From: Molossus alvarezi | Taxonomy: Eukaryota; Chordata; Mammalia; Chiroptera; Molossidae | Assembly (NCBI GenBank): GCA_037176705.1 | Contig: CM073896.1 | Coordinates: 22,022,708 to 22,086,707, forward strand | Direction of reading: 5' to 3' | Length of the DNA stretch: 64,000 nt | Shown here: piece by piece, positions 21,471-33,725 of the stretch | Numbering within the stretch: position 1 is the stretch's first letter | Layout: each line of letters starts with the position of its first letter | Position numbers and translations under genes: made by a program | The notes under the pieces: model-generated | What the model was told of the DNA's origin: nothing | What the model saw: only the letters and a program-made list of their open reading frames with translations | Database searches by the model: none

Positions 21471-21781
21471 GTATAGTGCCGACAGCTAATGACACAGATT
21501 GCCTGCTTAAAAGTTGCTTGCTCATAGACCTGCCTAACAACTCAGCAGTGCCCGGGAGCTGCAAACAGCCCTGTGTTTTCATGGGCTCCCCTACGCACGG
21601 CATCCTCGGCACTCTGAGGGCGCCTGAGACTTGCACAGCTCCCTCGCTCTTGCTCCTTGCACACCAAGCCCCAGCCCACTGGCACGCATTCCCCTTCCTC
21701 TTTCTCTCCATCTTCTCTGAGTTTACAATTTCAATGGCAGAGCCGTTTTTACTATTATTATTATTATTTTCTGTTTTTTAA
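21471..21781. other. Single-copy DNA, GC-richer 21540-21700
   Basis: Moderately GC-rich and CpG-bearing stretch. A 101-codon sense frame and a 99-codon antisense frame overlap here, which points to composition, not coding. No family recognised. Confidence 0.4.
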
Positions 21782-21821
21782 AAAATAAATAGGAAGGGAG
21801 GGAGGGAGGAGAAAGAAGGAA

Positions 21822-21895
<74 letters not shown>

Positions 21896-22127
21896 GAAAG
21901 AAGAAAGAAAAAGAAAGAAAGAAGAGAAAGAAAGAGAAAGAAAGAAGAAAGAAAGAGAAAAAAGAAAGAAAGAGAGAGAAAAAAGAAAGAAAGAAAGAAA
22001 GAAAGAAGAAAGAAAGAAAGAAAGAAAGAAAGAAGAAAGAAAGAAAGAAAGAAAGAGAAGAAAGAAAGAGAGAAAGAAAGAAAGAAAAAGAAGGAGAGAA
22101 AGAGAGAAAGAGAGAAAGAAAGAAAGA
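21782..22127 (+). repeat. Large (GAAA)n polypurine microsatellite
   Basis: About 345 bases almost wholly of A and G on this strand, built from GAAA units with GGAA at the left and GAGAAA or GAAGAAA interruptions towards the right. The two overlapping antisense frames of Phe/Ser/Leu are translations of this repeat. Confidence 0.97.
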
Positions 22128-22894
22128 GCAAGCATTCTACCCAATACTCTATTGTAGATTTTCCACAGGACTGGCAGTTGCTTCCTCAAATACAAGTCAA
22201 TTCCAACCCAGGTTTTTTTTTCCTCTCTGACCAGCTATTTATCACAAACATAAACACATTCTCTTTGTTTTGTTTTTAGTTTTCTCTTCACTCGGCAAAT
22301 ACCCTGGATTCTATGTGACAAAGTGACAGTAGGGAGCTGGCCCAAGAAGCAACATTTTTTTTTACCTTGGATGGGTAGGGGTTGAGGGGACTGTCCACTT
22401 ATTTAAAAAATTAACTCCTGTCACATATATAGTCATTCTCTTGTGGATGCTTCCCATGATCCTGTGATTATTTCATTCTGTTCTACTGGAATTCATATCA
22501 ATTTTCATGGAGAATTTAGCTTGGTTTCTCCCTTCTCCTCAAGCCTCCGCAGTCCTCTTCTGCTCACTGGTTCACAAAAAAATAGTTATTGAATCTGATA
22601 TTGCATTTTAATTTATAATAATTGCAACACATAATTAAATATATTTTTAGTGCTTTCTCTAGCCTCAGAGGAAATGTGTTTCTTTAAACGTATATCCTCC
22701 CATGTTCTCAGTCTCAGATTGAACAAAAAATATGACAGAGAATCGGAATAAAGAATAAACAGGTTGTTTAATTTTCTCCCCCTGAGAAGTAATTTGCAGT
22801 CAAATAAGTATTTTACATGGTTCTCTATCCATTCCTAGTCTCTCCTAAATAAAATATTATTTTATTCAAGACTGATAACTAAAATACCATCTAT
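22128..22894. other. Single-copy DNA, nothing recognised
   Basis: No repeat family or coding signal recognised. Confidence 0.4.
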
Positions 22895-23050
22895 ATATAC
22901 CATTATTCAAGGTGGTATCTAGGCACTATGTGACTTTGCCCAAGCTCCTTAAATTCTCCAACCTGTCATTGGTTTGTCTATAAAATAAGCTTATTTGAGG
23001 TTATGTAAGTAAAACATCTACCATAGTATCTAAAATCAGTAAGAGCTTAA
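22895..23050 (+). mobile_element. MIR SINE, diverged
   Basis: CACTATGTGACTTTGCCCAAGC, CTCCAACCTGTCATTGG and TTTGTCTATAAAATAAGC follow the MIR core order. Confidence 0.55.
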
Positions 23051-23219
23051 TTGCTGGTTTCTTCAAAAGAAAAGGCCTCATCCATCTGATTCAGCATCAT
23101 TCTGCATCAGGCTACCTTCCCCAAAACCGTAAATGTATAAACTAAGTGGTAGTGGTGACCTTGTATAATTTGATTTTTTAAAAATTATGGCATAATAGCA
23201 AAAGCATTCTTGCCATCTG

Positions 23220-24110
23220 AAAAAAATCAATTTCAGGTAGATTAAAAACCTAAATGTGAAAGGCAAAACCATAAAGCTTTTAAGAAACTATGTGGAAGAA
23301 TATATTAATAACCTTGGTAGAAAAGGATTTCTTAAATAAAGCACAAAAAGTGGTAGCCATGGAGAAAAAGATTAATAAATTCAACTATTTTAAAATTATG
23401 ATCGTAATTTTCCCTTCTTCAATAAACACTATGTATTTATTTTAAGTGAAGAACTATAGACTGGAAGAAGGTATTTGCAGCACATGCAGCTGATAAAGGG
23501 CTTTGATTAAGATCATTTATGGTAAGGAAGAAAACTCCAAAAAAAAAGCTGACAACCCAATAGAACAATAAGTGAAAGACAAAAAATACAATTTAATAAA
23601 AGAGAAGCTTAAATTACTAGTAAATATATAGTAAAGACACTAACCTTCAGAAGACAGGAAATTCTAAAGAATATTTTTCTTAATATTAAAATATGTTAAC
23701 AACCATATAGAACGACAAGAGTTTTTGTATATGGCTGGAGGGATTGTAAATTTGTGCAACCTCTTTGTCAAACAATATACCATAATTTAGAATGTTGAAG
23801 GTGTATATTCCCTTTAATTAATAGTTTTCACCCCTTTGCATAGTCCATAGAGTAAAAATACTTATTTGCAATAGGTACAAGAAGGTTTAGAGCATACTTG
23901 TTCATAATTGTCAAGTATTGGAAATAACCCAAATGCCTAACAACATTAGAATAGGAAGTGCATTATGAGTATATAAATAGAGCGCACCACAGATACATCC
24001 ACACGTGTGTAGCCAAAAGCCATCTTTGTGAACAAAAGCGAGCAAGTAACAAAACACTGTAGACACTTTGTTTACACAAGTTCTAACAAAGGCAAAATTA
24101 AACTGTTTTT
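23220..24110 (+). mobile_element. Old L1 3' end
   Basis: Matches the last part of L1 ORF2 and 3'UTR in order, all broken: AACCATAAAGCTTTTAAG, GGATTTCTTAAATAAAGCAC, AAGAAGGTATTTGCAGCACATGC, GGCTGGAGGGATTGTAAATT, CATAATTGTCAAGTATTGGAAA. The 180 bases before it carry nothing distinctive. Confidence 0.8.
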
Positions 24111-25272
24111 AAATGTGACGAAGCCCAACCTCCAGCTCTCTCCACCTAGATGATGGAAACTCCTCACTCCAGCAGGCCTTCGGAGTCACAAGTAGGAAGT
24201 TTTTCCAGCTTGGGAGCTGGGGCTCTCTGTCCAGCAACACACCTGTGCACTTGCACACACACACACACACACACACACACGTGTATGCACAGGTACACAC
24301 TCATACCACTCTGCCTCCACACTCACAGTATATGTGCGCCCTTCAGTTAAGCACGTGTGTGCCAGCTGTCCTCCTGTCCTGTAGGTGCTACTTGTGTGTA
24401 ACACCCAAGTGTGTTGCCAGCACCTGTGGACCTGCACACCCCTGACACCCACACGCACTAGTAGGGTATTTCTCAAACTTGGTTAGCATTAAAATGTATG
24501 CATGAGAAAAAAGGTGATAAGGAAACTCAAGAAAAGCATTATGTGTTAGGATACTGGCTGCTGGTGGGGAGAGATGAGGGTCTGTCATTGGTAGGCATGT
24601 CAGTCAGGGTCCAAAGCAACCATGATGACGAGGAATTACAACTGGAATTCTGAAGAACAGTGTAGGCCTGAGGGAGGTAGAGAAGGAAGGAAAGACTTGC
24701 AAGGGGGTGACCCTACCGAAGATTAGGGTTTAGTCCTCATCAAAAAAGTGTCATTGGAGCCCACAGCATGGTGAGATGTACCGAGTTGTTCAGACCAAAA
24801 AGCCTGTTCACAGTCACAGGCAAGCAGGAAACAGCCTCTGCGTCAGGGGGCAGAGCTCGGCTGGTGGCCGCAGTGGAGGGGACGTCCCCTGGAGGACAGC
24901 CCTGCATCAACTAGGCAGCATGGGTCACAAGCCACACTGGAGGCAGAGACAAAAGGCAGCACACGAGACTCTGAAAGAGAAGCCCTTCCTCCTGCAGTCT
25001 CTCTGGCTCCCTCCACACAATGCTTACTGTCGCGTTGGCAGCCAAGAAAAATTGCTCAACATTCCAGTATCACAGATCACAGAGTACATTGAAGAAAAAA
25101 AAAAAAAAGTTGGTTAGAAGGTGAAGGACAATCAGTTAATATCTGGCACAGAGGAACCGAGAGCCTCCCGTGATACCAGCAATATTCTAATACTTCACGT
25201 GTGTGGTGGTGACGCAAGTGTCCTCATTCTGCATTACAGGTGTATGTGTCTTTCACCATAATGTGTGATTTT
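24111..25272. other. GC-richer DNA with a (CA)n tract; no gene recognised
   Basis: (CA)n at 24256-24280 inside a CA/TG-rich zone 24240-24460. 24640-25100 is GC-richer and contains a 113-codon sense frame (24776-25117) ending at an A-run. It has no domain I recognise and could be part of an old repeat. 25120-25272 resembles a decayed tail-like sequence. Confidence 0.4.
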
Positions 25273-25284
25273 AAAAAGCAAACG

Positions 25285-26094
25285 CGGGACTTCCAAAATG
25301 ATGGCACAGTGAATGGAAGCTACACACCCATCTCCCAGGAACAAACTGGAATTACAATGAAAAAAAAAGACAAATCATCAGGAAAAAGCAACAAAAAAGC
25401 AGCTTGGAGGACCACATAACCAGGGACACTGATTCAATCCTGGTAGGCTACCAGAGACCCACGAGGGAGACTGGGAGCCCACAATAGCAGCGGCCTTAGC
25501 TGGGAGCAGTGCCCTTGGGTTAAACTCCCAAGAAGCTCCACAGCGCAGAGCCATAACAGACACTAAAATAGTCACAGCCATTCACCTTGGGCTCTGCAGA
25601 AGGAGGGTGGACTGGACTGGAACTGTGCGGGGACACTAGGGATTTGGAGGGTGCTCAGAGCTTTTGCTGAGTTGTGGCCATGCAGGACTGTGGTCATCTT
25701 ACACCATCCTCTGGGGAGAGGCGGTGGCCACTTCCTTGGAGATTCAACCCCACCCAGTGGCCATTGAAATGCAAATTGAGGCCCATTAACAACCAGCACC
25801 TGCCCCACTCTTGGGAAATCCCCTTACACTGAGCACCTGAGGGAGTTTTTCATTCAACTGAGAAGCCAAAGCTCATCAGATAACCTCTACTGATAGCCTC
25901 CAGGCAAAAAACTAGAAGATAACTGTACCATTCCTGGGCTAGTAACTCTAATCAGGAAAGTAAGACTCGACAGTGGTATTTAACATGGGTCCTCCCTGGT
26001 TCATCTAAACTCAGGAGAGGGAGCCACAAACAGCAGAACACCAACACCCATAGGGAAAATTTGGCAGGCTCCGAAGACCACTAAGATAGCCAAG
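25285..26094 (+). promoter_or_regulatory. L1 5'UTR / internal promoter region
   Basis: About 810 bases, GC-richer than the flanks, beginning GGGACTTCCAAAATGATGGC, the usual start of bat and carnivore-type L1. Promoter function is known for L1 5'UTRs and inferred here; decay has probably abolished it. It is shorter than the 5'UTR of the half-L1 (1.38 kb). Confidence 0.65.
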
Positions 26095-26985
26095 ATAGTG
26101 AAACACAGAACAAAAGCCTAATGAAAGAACAAAAGACCTCTACCAAAGATGAGATGAATGAGGTAAAGTTAAGCAAGTTAATAGAACTAGAATTCAGAAC
26201 CATGACCTTGAGGAAGCTCATGGGTAAGGACATGAGCACCATGAGTAAAGACATAGAAATATTCAAAATCAACCAGGTGCAAATTAAAAACCACCAAGAA
26301 AAAATGAAGAATGACATAGCAGAAATGAAGAACACATTGGAAGGACTAAAGAGTAGAGTAGAGGAAGCTGAGGACCGGAATAAAGAATGAGAAAACAGGG
26401 TAGAAAAAAAAACAATCAGAAAACCAAAGGAAAAAACAATTAAAAAATAGGAAGACACCTTAAGAGAACTGTGGGACAACAGGAAACGTAATAACATTTA
26501 CATCATAGGAGTCCCTGAAGAAGAAAATGAGCAAGGGTTAGAGAATATATTTGAAGAAATAGTGACAGAAAACTTCCCTAATTTGGTGAAGGAAGAAGGC
26601 ATTCAAGTTCAAGAAACACAGAGAGCCCCAAGTAAGAAGAACCTAAACAGGCCCACACCAAGCCACATAGTAATCAAAATGCCAAAAATTAAAGACAAAG
26701 AGAGAATTTTAAAAGCAGCAAGAGATAAGCAACAGGTTACCTACAAAGGAAACCCCATAAGGCTCTCAGCTGACTTCTCACAAGAAACACTTCAGGCCAT
26801 AAAGGAATGTCATGAGGTAGTCAAGGTCATGAAAAACAAGGATCTGAATCCAAGACTATTCTACCCAGCAATGCTATTATTCAAAATAGAAGGTCAAATA
26901 AAAGGCTTCCCAGACAAAAAAAAGGTAAGGGAATAAATTAGCACCAAACCAGCACTGCAAGAAATGTTAAAAGGACTGCTATAAT
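26095..26985 (+). pseudogene. L1 ORF1 (RNA-binding chaperone), decayed
   Basis: Aligned with the half-L1 ORF1, the start codon has become ATA (26095), and one base is missing before the second Met (26121). From 26121 a single frame is kept for over 800 bases, broken only by TGA at 26388 and TAG at 26448 inside the coiled coil. The charged coiled coil is residues 1-90 (MKEQKTSTKDEMNEVKL and onwards). The RNA-recognition domain follows with IYIIGVPEEE, TENFPNLVKEE and HIVIKMPKIK, then the C-terminal domain with RLSADFSQETLQAIKEC and NPRLFYPAMLLFKIEG, to a stop at 26936. The ancestral end (EMLKGLL, about 26985) is out of frame. In L1 this protein forms trimers on element RNA. Confidence 0.9.
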
Positions 26986-27029
26986 TAGCAGAAGAAATGG
27001 GAAGAAAAATATAACCACACTAAACAAAA

Positions 27030-30000
27030 ATGGCAATAAATAAGTACATATCAATAATCAATTTAAATGTAAATGGATTGAATGCTCCCATTAAAAGACA
27101 CGGAGGTTGATTGGATAAGAAAGCATGACTCATCTATATGTTGTTTACAAGAGACCCACCTCACAACAAAAGACTCACATAGGTTGAAAGTGAAGGGATT
27201 GGAAAAAATCTTCCAAGCAAAGGTAGAGGGGAAAAAAGCTGGGGTAGCAATACTCATATCTGATAAAATAGATTTTAAAATGAAGGCCATAACTAGAGAC
27301 AGGGAAGGCCACTACATAATATTGAAAGGATCTATCCAACAGGAAGATATAACCTTGATATACATATATGCACCCAATATAGGAGCACCAAAATATATTT
27401 AAAATCTTCTGGAAGACTTCAAAGGAGAACTCAATAGCAATACAATCATAGCAGGGGACTTCAACACCCCAATGACATCACTGAATAGATCCTCTAGAAA
27501 AAAAAAATAGCAAGGAAACAGAGACTCTAAATGAAGCACTAGACCAATTGGACTTAATACATATCTACAGAGAATTACAGCCCAAAACTACAGAATTCAC
27601 ATTCTTCTCAAGTGCACATGGGACATTCTCAAAGATAGACCACATGTTAAGACACAAACTAAGTCTCTACAAGTACAAGAAGATTGAAATCATATCAAGT
27701 ATCCTCTCAGATCACAATGGCATGAGACTAGAAATCAATTGCAACAAGAACATGCAAAGACATTTAAACACAGGGAAGCTAAATAGCATGTTAATAAATA
27801 ACAAATGGGTTACCGAGGAGATCAAGGAAGAAATTAAAAACTTCCTGGAAACCAATGAAAATAAACACACAACAACACAAAATTTATGGGATAAAGTGAA
27901 AGCAGTTCTGAGAGGGAAGTTCATAGCAGTCCAGGCCTACCTCAAGACACAGAAAAATCTCTACTAAACTATCTAGCCTCACAATTTAAAGAACTAGAGA
28001 GCAAGCAAAAAGAAAACCCCAGAGCAAGTAGAAGGAAGGAAATACTAAAGATCAGAGCAGAAATAAATGACATAGAGACCAAAAAAACAATTCAAAGGAT
28101 CAATGAAACAAAGAGCTGGTTTTTTGAAAAGATAAACAAGATTGATGGACCCTTAGCTAAACTCACCAAGAAACAAAGAGAGAGAACCCAAATACACAAA
28201 ATCAGAAATGAAAGAGGAGAAGTAACAACCAACACCACGGAAATACAAAAGATCGTTAACAACTACTATGAATAACTATATGGCAACAAATTGGAAAATC
28301 TAAGCGAAATGGACAAATTTCTAGAAACACACAGACTCCCAAAACTGAACCCGGAAGAGAGAGAAAAGTTGAACAGACCAATAACAACTAAGGAAATTGA
28401 AGAGGTAATCAAGACTCTCCCAGCAAACAAAAGCCCAGGCCCAGATGGCTTCACAGGGGAGTTTTACCGAACATTCAAAAAAGAACTAACACCCATTCAC
28501 CTCAAGCTATTTCGAAAAATTCAAGAAGAAGGAAGACTTCCAAACACGTTCTATGAGGCCAGCATAATTCTAATTCCAAAACCAGAAAAAGACACTACGA
28601 AGAAAGAAAACTACAGGCCAATATCCCTGATGAACATAGACGCCAAAATCCTGAACAAAATATTAGCAAATCAGATCCAGAAATACATCAAAAAAATTAT
28701 TCACCATGACCAAGTGGGATTCATTCCAGGGATGCAAAGCTGGAACGATATTCGCAAATCAATAAATGTGATACACCACATAAACAAAATGAAGAATAAA
28801 AACCACATGATCATATCAATAGATGCTGAAAAAGCATTCGACAAAATCCAGCATCCATTTCTGATTAAAACACTCAGCAATGTGGGAATAGAGGGATCAT
28901 ATCTCGACATAATAAAGGCCATATATGAAAGACCTACTGCCAACATCATACTCAATGGACAGAAACTAAAAACATTTCCATTAAGAACAGGAACAAGACA
29001 GGGATGTCCACTTTCGTCACTCTTATTTAACATTGTACTGGAAGTCTTAGCAAAAGCAATCAGACATGAAGAAAAAATAAAAGGGATCCAAATTGGAAAG
29101 GAGGAAGTGAAACTGTCATTATTAGCAGATGACATGATATTATACATAGAAAACCCTAAAGACTCCATCAAAAATCTACTAGACTTAATAAATGAATTTG
29201 GCAAAGTAGCAGAATACAAAATTAATGTCAAGAAATCGACGGCATTCTTGTACACCAATGATGAACTCACAGAAAGAGAAACTAAAAAAAAATCTCATTT
29301 ACCATGACTGCAAAAAATTAAAATACCTAGAAATAAACTTAACAACAGACATAAAGGACCTATTCGCAGAAAACTTCAGGTCATTAAAAAAAGAAATAGA
29401 GGAAGAAATAAAAAAATGAAAGCACATACCTTGTTCATAGATTGGAAGAATTAACATCATTAAAATGTCCATACTACCAAAAACAATCTATAGATTCAAT
29501 GCACTCCCCATCAAAATACCAATGACAAACTTCACTAGAACTTGAACAAATACTTCAAAAGTTCATATGGAACCAAAAAAGACCTCGAATAGCCACAGCA
29601 ATCTTGAAAAAAAAAGAACAAAGTAGGAGGGATCACATTACCAGATTTCAGGTTATACTACATAGCCACTGTAATCAAAAGAGCCTGGTACTGGCACAAG
29701 AACAGGCATATAGACCAGCGGAACAGAACAGAGAACCCAGAAATGGACCCAAGGCAATATGCTCAATTAATATTTGACAAAGGTGGCAAGAACATACAAT
29801 GGAGTAAAGACAACCTCTTTAATAAATAGTGTTGGGAAAATTGGACAGCTACATGCAAAAAAAAATGAAACTCAACCATAAACTTACACCATACACAAAA
29901 ATAAACTCAAAATGGATAAAAGACTTAAATGGGACTCATGAATCCATAAAAATACTAGAAAAAACAGTAGGCAACAAAATTTCAGGCATCAGAAGCAGCA

Positions 30001-30835
30001 GAATTTTCACTGATATTTCACCTAAGGCAACAGAAACAAAGGAGAAAATGAACACATGGGACTACATCAAACTTAAAAGCTTCTGCTCAGCAAAAGATAC
30101 AATCATCAAAATGGAAAGGCAACCCACTGTATGGGAGATCATAATTGCCAATGATATATCAAATAAGGCCTTATATATAGAGTGCTCATACAACTCAACA
30201 AAAGGAAGACAAGAATCCAATTAAAAAATGGGCAGAGGAACTAAATAGACACCTCTCCAAACAGGGCATACAAATGGCTAAGAGACATATGAAGAAATGC
30301 TCAACATCACTAATCATCAGAGAGATGCAAATAAAACAACAATGCCGTATCACCTCACACTTGTCAGAATGGCCGCCATCAACAAATCATCAAACAACAA
30401 GTGTTGGCGAGGTTGTGGAGAAAAGGAGACACTTCTGGTGGGAATGCAGACTGGTGCAGCCACTATGGAAAACAATATGGCATTACCTCAAAAAATTAAA
30501 AATTAAACTTCCATTTGACCAAGTGATCCCACTTCTAGGAATATACACTAAGAAGCCTGAAACACCAATCAGAAAGAATACTTGTACCCCCATGTTTGTA
30601 GCAGCACTATTTACAATAGCTAAGATCTGGAAACAGCCCACTTGTCCATCGGTAGACGAATGGATAAAAAAGCAGTGGTGCATATACACAATGGAGTACT
30701 ACACAGCCAGTAAGAAAGAAAGATCTCTTATTCTTTGAGACGACATGGAGGGACCTGGAAAGTGTCATCCTAAGCAAAACCAGTCAAACAGAGAAAGACA
30801 AGCATTATGTGATCTCACTTATTTGTGGAATATAA
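27030..30835 (+). pseudogene. L1 ORF2 (endonuclease-reverse transcriptase), decayed
   Basis: ATG at 27030 starts MAINKYISIINLNVNGLN; the frame shifts near 27100. Endonuclease domain 27100-27960 retains CCLQETHLT, GVAILISDK, IYIYAPN, GDFN (about 27460) and the catalytic SDHN (about 27710), split by a stop at 27400 and a frameshift near 27500. The reverse transcriptase is the best part: 28291-29307 is open for 338 codons with [59 protein letters not shown] and the catalytic LLADDM (ADD codons 29124-29132). A shift follows near 29280. The C-terminal segment with [12 protein letters not shown] and [15 protein letters not shown] (30430-30640) leads to a last stop at 30833. It cannot yield a full protein; an isolated RT fragment is possible but unlikely to be used. 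Confidence 0.93.
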
Positions 30836-31097
30836 TGAACATAACAGTCTGAAGAATGGGGTAGTCCCAGAGAAGTGGGGTACAGACGGACAATCCTCAA
30901 AAGAGGGGTTGTTGGGGGATAGAGAAACCATAGAACTTGCATGCATGTGTGCATGAACAATGGACATGGAAACGAAGCTAGGGACAAGGCGAGGAGGGAG
31001 GTGGAGGGGGTAATCAGTGGGGGGGGGGGAGAAACATCTGAAACAAAAATCAATAAATAAATTTTAAAAATAATAAAAAATAAATAAAAAGCAATCG

Positions 31098-31386
31098 TGA
31101 TTTGATTTAGCTAACTTGAGTTTTACAACATCCCCTACTTACTATCTACAAACTCTTGGCTAAACCACTTAATTTCTTCTCATCTTGAACTCATCATCCT
31201 TAATGTGGAGATGAAAACATCTGCCCTCATATACAAAGTGATTCCCTTTTTTTTTTTTAGCAAGAAGGAAAATAATAAGGCAATGTATACAAAAGTATTT
31301 TTAAGGACATGTAGAAATATATAGTCAAAATGGGAATTATCATGTGGCCAATACTTTTGAAATATCCAGTTTTTGGAAAGAAATGT
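31098..31386. other. Probable MIR fragment in single-copy DNA
   Basis: 31135-31245 (GGCTAAACCACTTAATTTCTTC, CATCCTTAATGTGGAGATG) resembles a sense MIR core. Confidence 0.4.
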
Positions 31387-31842
31387 GTATTAGTCAAGGT
31401 TCTCGGGAGAAACAGAATCAGCAAGATAAATATATAAATGAAGAGATTGGCGCAAAGGATTACGAAGGCTGTGAATTCCTACAATCTGCCATCTTCAAGC
31501 TAGATATTCAGGAAAGCCAGGGATTTAGTTTCATCCAAGTCAGAAGGCCCCATCAGGAAGATTAAAGCTTAAAGTCTCAGCTCAAGGGCAGGAAAAGACC
31601 AATGTCCCAGCTCACAATCAGGCAGAAGAAGTAAATTCTAGCTTCCTACGCCTTTTTGTTCTCTTCATGCCTTCAACAGATGGGAGATGCCCACTGACAC
31701 TGGTGGGGACAATCTGTTCATGCAGTTTACAAATTCAAATGCTAATCTCTTTCACACACCCTCACAGACACAAGACATGTTTACCCAAATGTCTGAGCAC
31801 CCCGCGATTCAGTCAAGTTGACACATAAAATTAACCATCACA
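31387..31842 (-). mobile_element. Old LTR-like interspersed repeat, antisense
   Basis: About 455 bp starting TGTATTAGTCAAGGTTCTCGGG and ending GTTGACACATAAAATTAACC with ATCACA. It has TG...CA ends and a familiar mammalian-wide order (GGTTCTCGGGAGAAACAGA near one end, CACAGACACAAGAC and GTCAAGTTGACAC near the other). I recognise the family by its look but am not certain of its name or class; an LTR read on the minus strand is most likely. Confidence 0.55.
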
Positions 31843-33353
31843 CAAAGCGCATATTTATTTTTGAAGAGATAGCACTAGCAAAACATACCAAGAGCTAAGA
31901 AAATCTGCTGTTATTGTTCTACTAAGTGAGAATCAAGAGCATGTACATAATCACTCCTTCAAAAAGTAAATGTTTCTTCTCGTATTGTCTAAAGCATGTA
32001 TTTTTCAAGCTGAAAGTGACATAAAAATGATCTAGTCCAATCCTTCGTTTGTAACTATGGAAACATTGAAGCCAGAAACAGTAACGTTTTCAGTGAGTAC
32101 ATTCCAGGGTCAGAATTGGAATCCAAGACTCATGACATACAATTCATATTTATCCCTGGAAACTACACTTAAGATCTTAACAAATCCTCTCAGTTTGCAG
32201 AAAATTTATGAGTGTGACTGGAAGCAGCAGCTGTGGTCTACTTCCTTTTTTACTCATTTGATTTCTTCCTTTTTTTTTTTTTTTTTCCAAGTCGTTTTAA
32301 AGCTGAGATTTATTATCAATTGATAGCCTCTGGCAGTGTGAGAGGAAGATGAGCCTGCCACAGTGCAATGAAAAATGAAAAGTATAATAGCATGTAATGA
32401 AGTGAAATCAAAACTCTGCTCAATGCCCACAGAAAACCGTCACTGTTTGGGTGCCGCGGCCTGTTGGGCTAAGCTCAGAAAGGAGCAAGTGAGGGGAATG
32501 CCTTGTTGAGTGATCATGCTGGTATTTAAGTTTCTGAAGTCACAGATATTTGTGAGTTGATGTAAAGAGTGTATGGCAACATAGTGTGCATCTCATTATG
32601 ATATTTAATCTAGGCTGAGGTCAGGGTAAAGCAAATATTCAAAGTGATGTTTGCATCTGCCTTATAATTATGTATAATAAGTTCCAAACTAATTCTACTA
32701 CAGAGCCCATTAATAAGTTACAAAATGCACTCACAGACAGGAATTATTATACGCTCATTGAAAATTGAATGCAGGTTATTTAAGGGATTTGGGTTAAAAA
32801 AAAATCTTACTTAAAATTCTTAATATTGGAAACCCTAAGTTCTCTGATAGGTTTTGACTTGTATAGGAGTTGAAAGCGATGACATCCCCCATTACCTGTG
32901 GAATGTAAAATGCAGCCATTGAGCAGCTGGATGACAGTGATAAAGTGCAAACTAATGGTGTTCACTCTCCTCACTAACCCTGATGTACCTGGCCTTTTCA
33001 AAACAGGAAGGCTAATGTCTAACAAGTCATGTAAAAGTCAGAGTGAATGAACCTTAAAGTAAAGGAAACATAGCATCCTTTGCATTTCAGCTTTCCTTGA
33101 AATATCATCACTTTAAGTTCAGTGTCAAAGTCAAAAGGCAATGATTCTGGGTGCGTTTTGAAATGTGTGTTAGCTTAAGCAGAAAACAATCCAGTGAAAA
33201 GGAGGTTGAATCACTTGATACCACTGATTGTTTAGCACACAGTTTTTATTTTGGTAATCGATGGGCTGGTTGGCATTAATTCAATCCTGAAATTAAAATT
33301 AAATTATTTTCATTTAAATATAAATTTGTTTCATCATAAAAATACTAGAAATG
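31843..33353. other. Single-copy DNA with one MIR-like trace
   Basis: 32005-32150 (AATGATCTAGTCCAATCC, CAGGGTCAGAATTGGAATCC) looks like an antisense MIR relative. T-run at 32271-32287. No gene recognised; a 72-codon antisense frame at 32807-33025 has no known features. Confidence 0.4.
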
Positions 33354-33374
33354 TGTGAGTTATTTATTTATTTA

Positions 33375-33567
33375 TTATTTATGTTTTTATTGATTTTTTA
33401 GAGAGAGAAGAAGGGAGAGAGAGATAGAAACATTGATTGGCCGCCTCCTGTGTGTCTCCTACTGTGGATCGAGCCTGTAACCCAGGCATGTGCCCTGACT
33501 GGGAATCAAACTGGCAACCTCTTGGTGCATGGGTTGATGCTCAATCCACTGAGCCACATGGGCCAGA
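33375..33567 (-). mobile_element. Ves-type SINE, antisense
   Basis: Reverse-complement Ves: TTTTTATTGATTTTTTAGAG tail, GA tract, body TGGCCGCCTCCTGTGTG, head CCACTGAGCCACATGGGCCAG. The flanks TGAGTTATTTATTT and TGACTTATTTTTTT suggest a target-site duplication. Confidence 0.92.
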
Positions 33568-33651
33568 ATGGGTGACTTATTTTTTTAAATACCTACTCTA
33601 TACAGATGTTTTGCATATGTTATCTGCAAATGAGTACATGTAACCGCTAAG

Positions 33652-33654
<3 letters not shown>

Positions 33655-33702
<48 letters not shown>

Positions 33703-33725
33703 GTGTTGTTATATATATATGTGTG
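33655..33725. repeat. (TA)n microsatellite
   Basis: A run of alternating T and A of about 45 bases followed by a TATATATATGTGTG zone. Likely variable in length between individuals. Confidence 0.95.

Larger units (their letters stand above)
25273..31097 (+). mobile_element. Full-length L1 (LINE-1), decayed, with target-site copies
   Basis: A 5.8-kb L1 from CGGGACTTCC (25285) to the A-rich tail (31085). Flanks AAAAAGCAAACG (25273-25284) and AAAAAGCAATCG (31086-31097) are a 12-bp target-site duplication with one mismatch. Order: 5'UTR, ORF1 (about 26095-26985), short spacer, ORF2 (27030-30835), 3'UTR with a G-rich tract (30985-31033) and A-rich tail. L1 is an autonomous retrotransposon. This copy has lost the ORF1 start codon and carries stops and frameshifts in both ORFs, so it is inactive although structurally complete. 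Confidence 0.93.

Noticed and set aside
21782..22127. CRISPR array or coding repeat
   Set aside because: Units of 4 bases without spacers; it is a microsatellite in a mammalian genome.
21764..22195. 143- and 117-codon antisense frames
   Set aside because: Low-complexity Phe/Ser/Leu translations of the GAAA microsatellite.
24776..25117. 113-codon sense frame as an exon or gene
   Set aside because: No recognisable domain, ends in an A-run, and lies in what may be an old repeat; no splice context was defended.
28701..29270. 189-codon antisense frame
   Set aside because: Shadow of the L1 reverse transcriptase on the other strand.
28291..29307. 338-codon reverse transcriptase frame as an active gene
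   Set aside because: It is the RT part of L1 ORF2, with the endonuclease and C-terminal parts of the same ORF broken by stops and shifts on either side.
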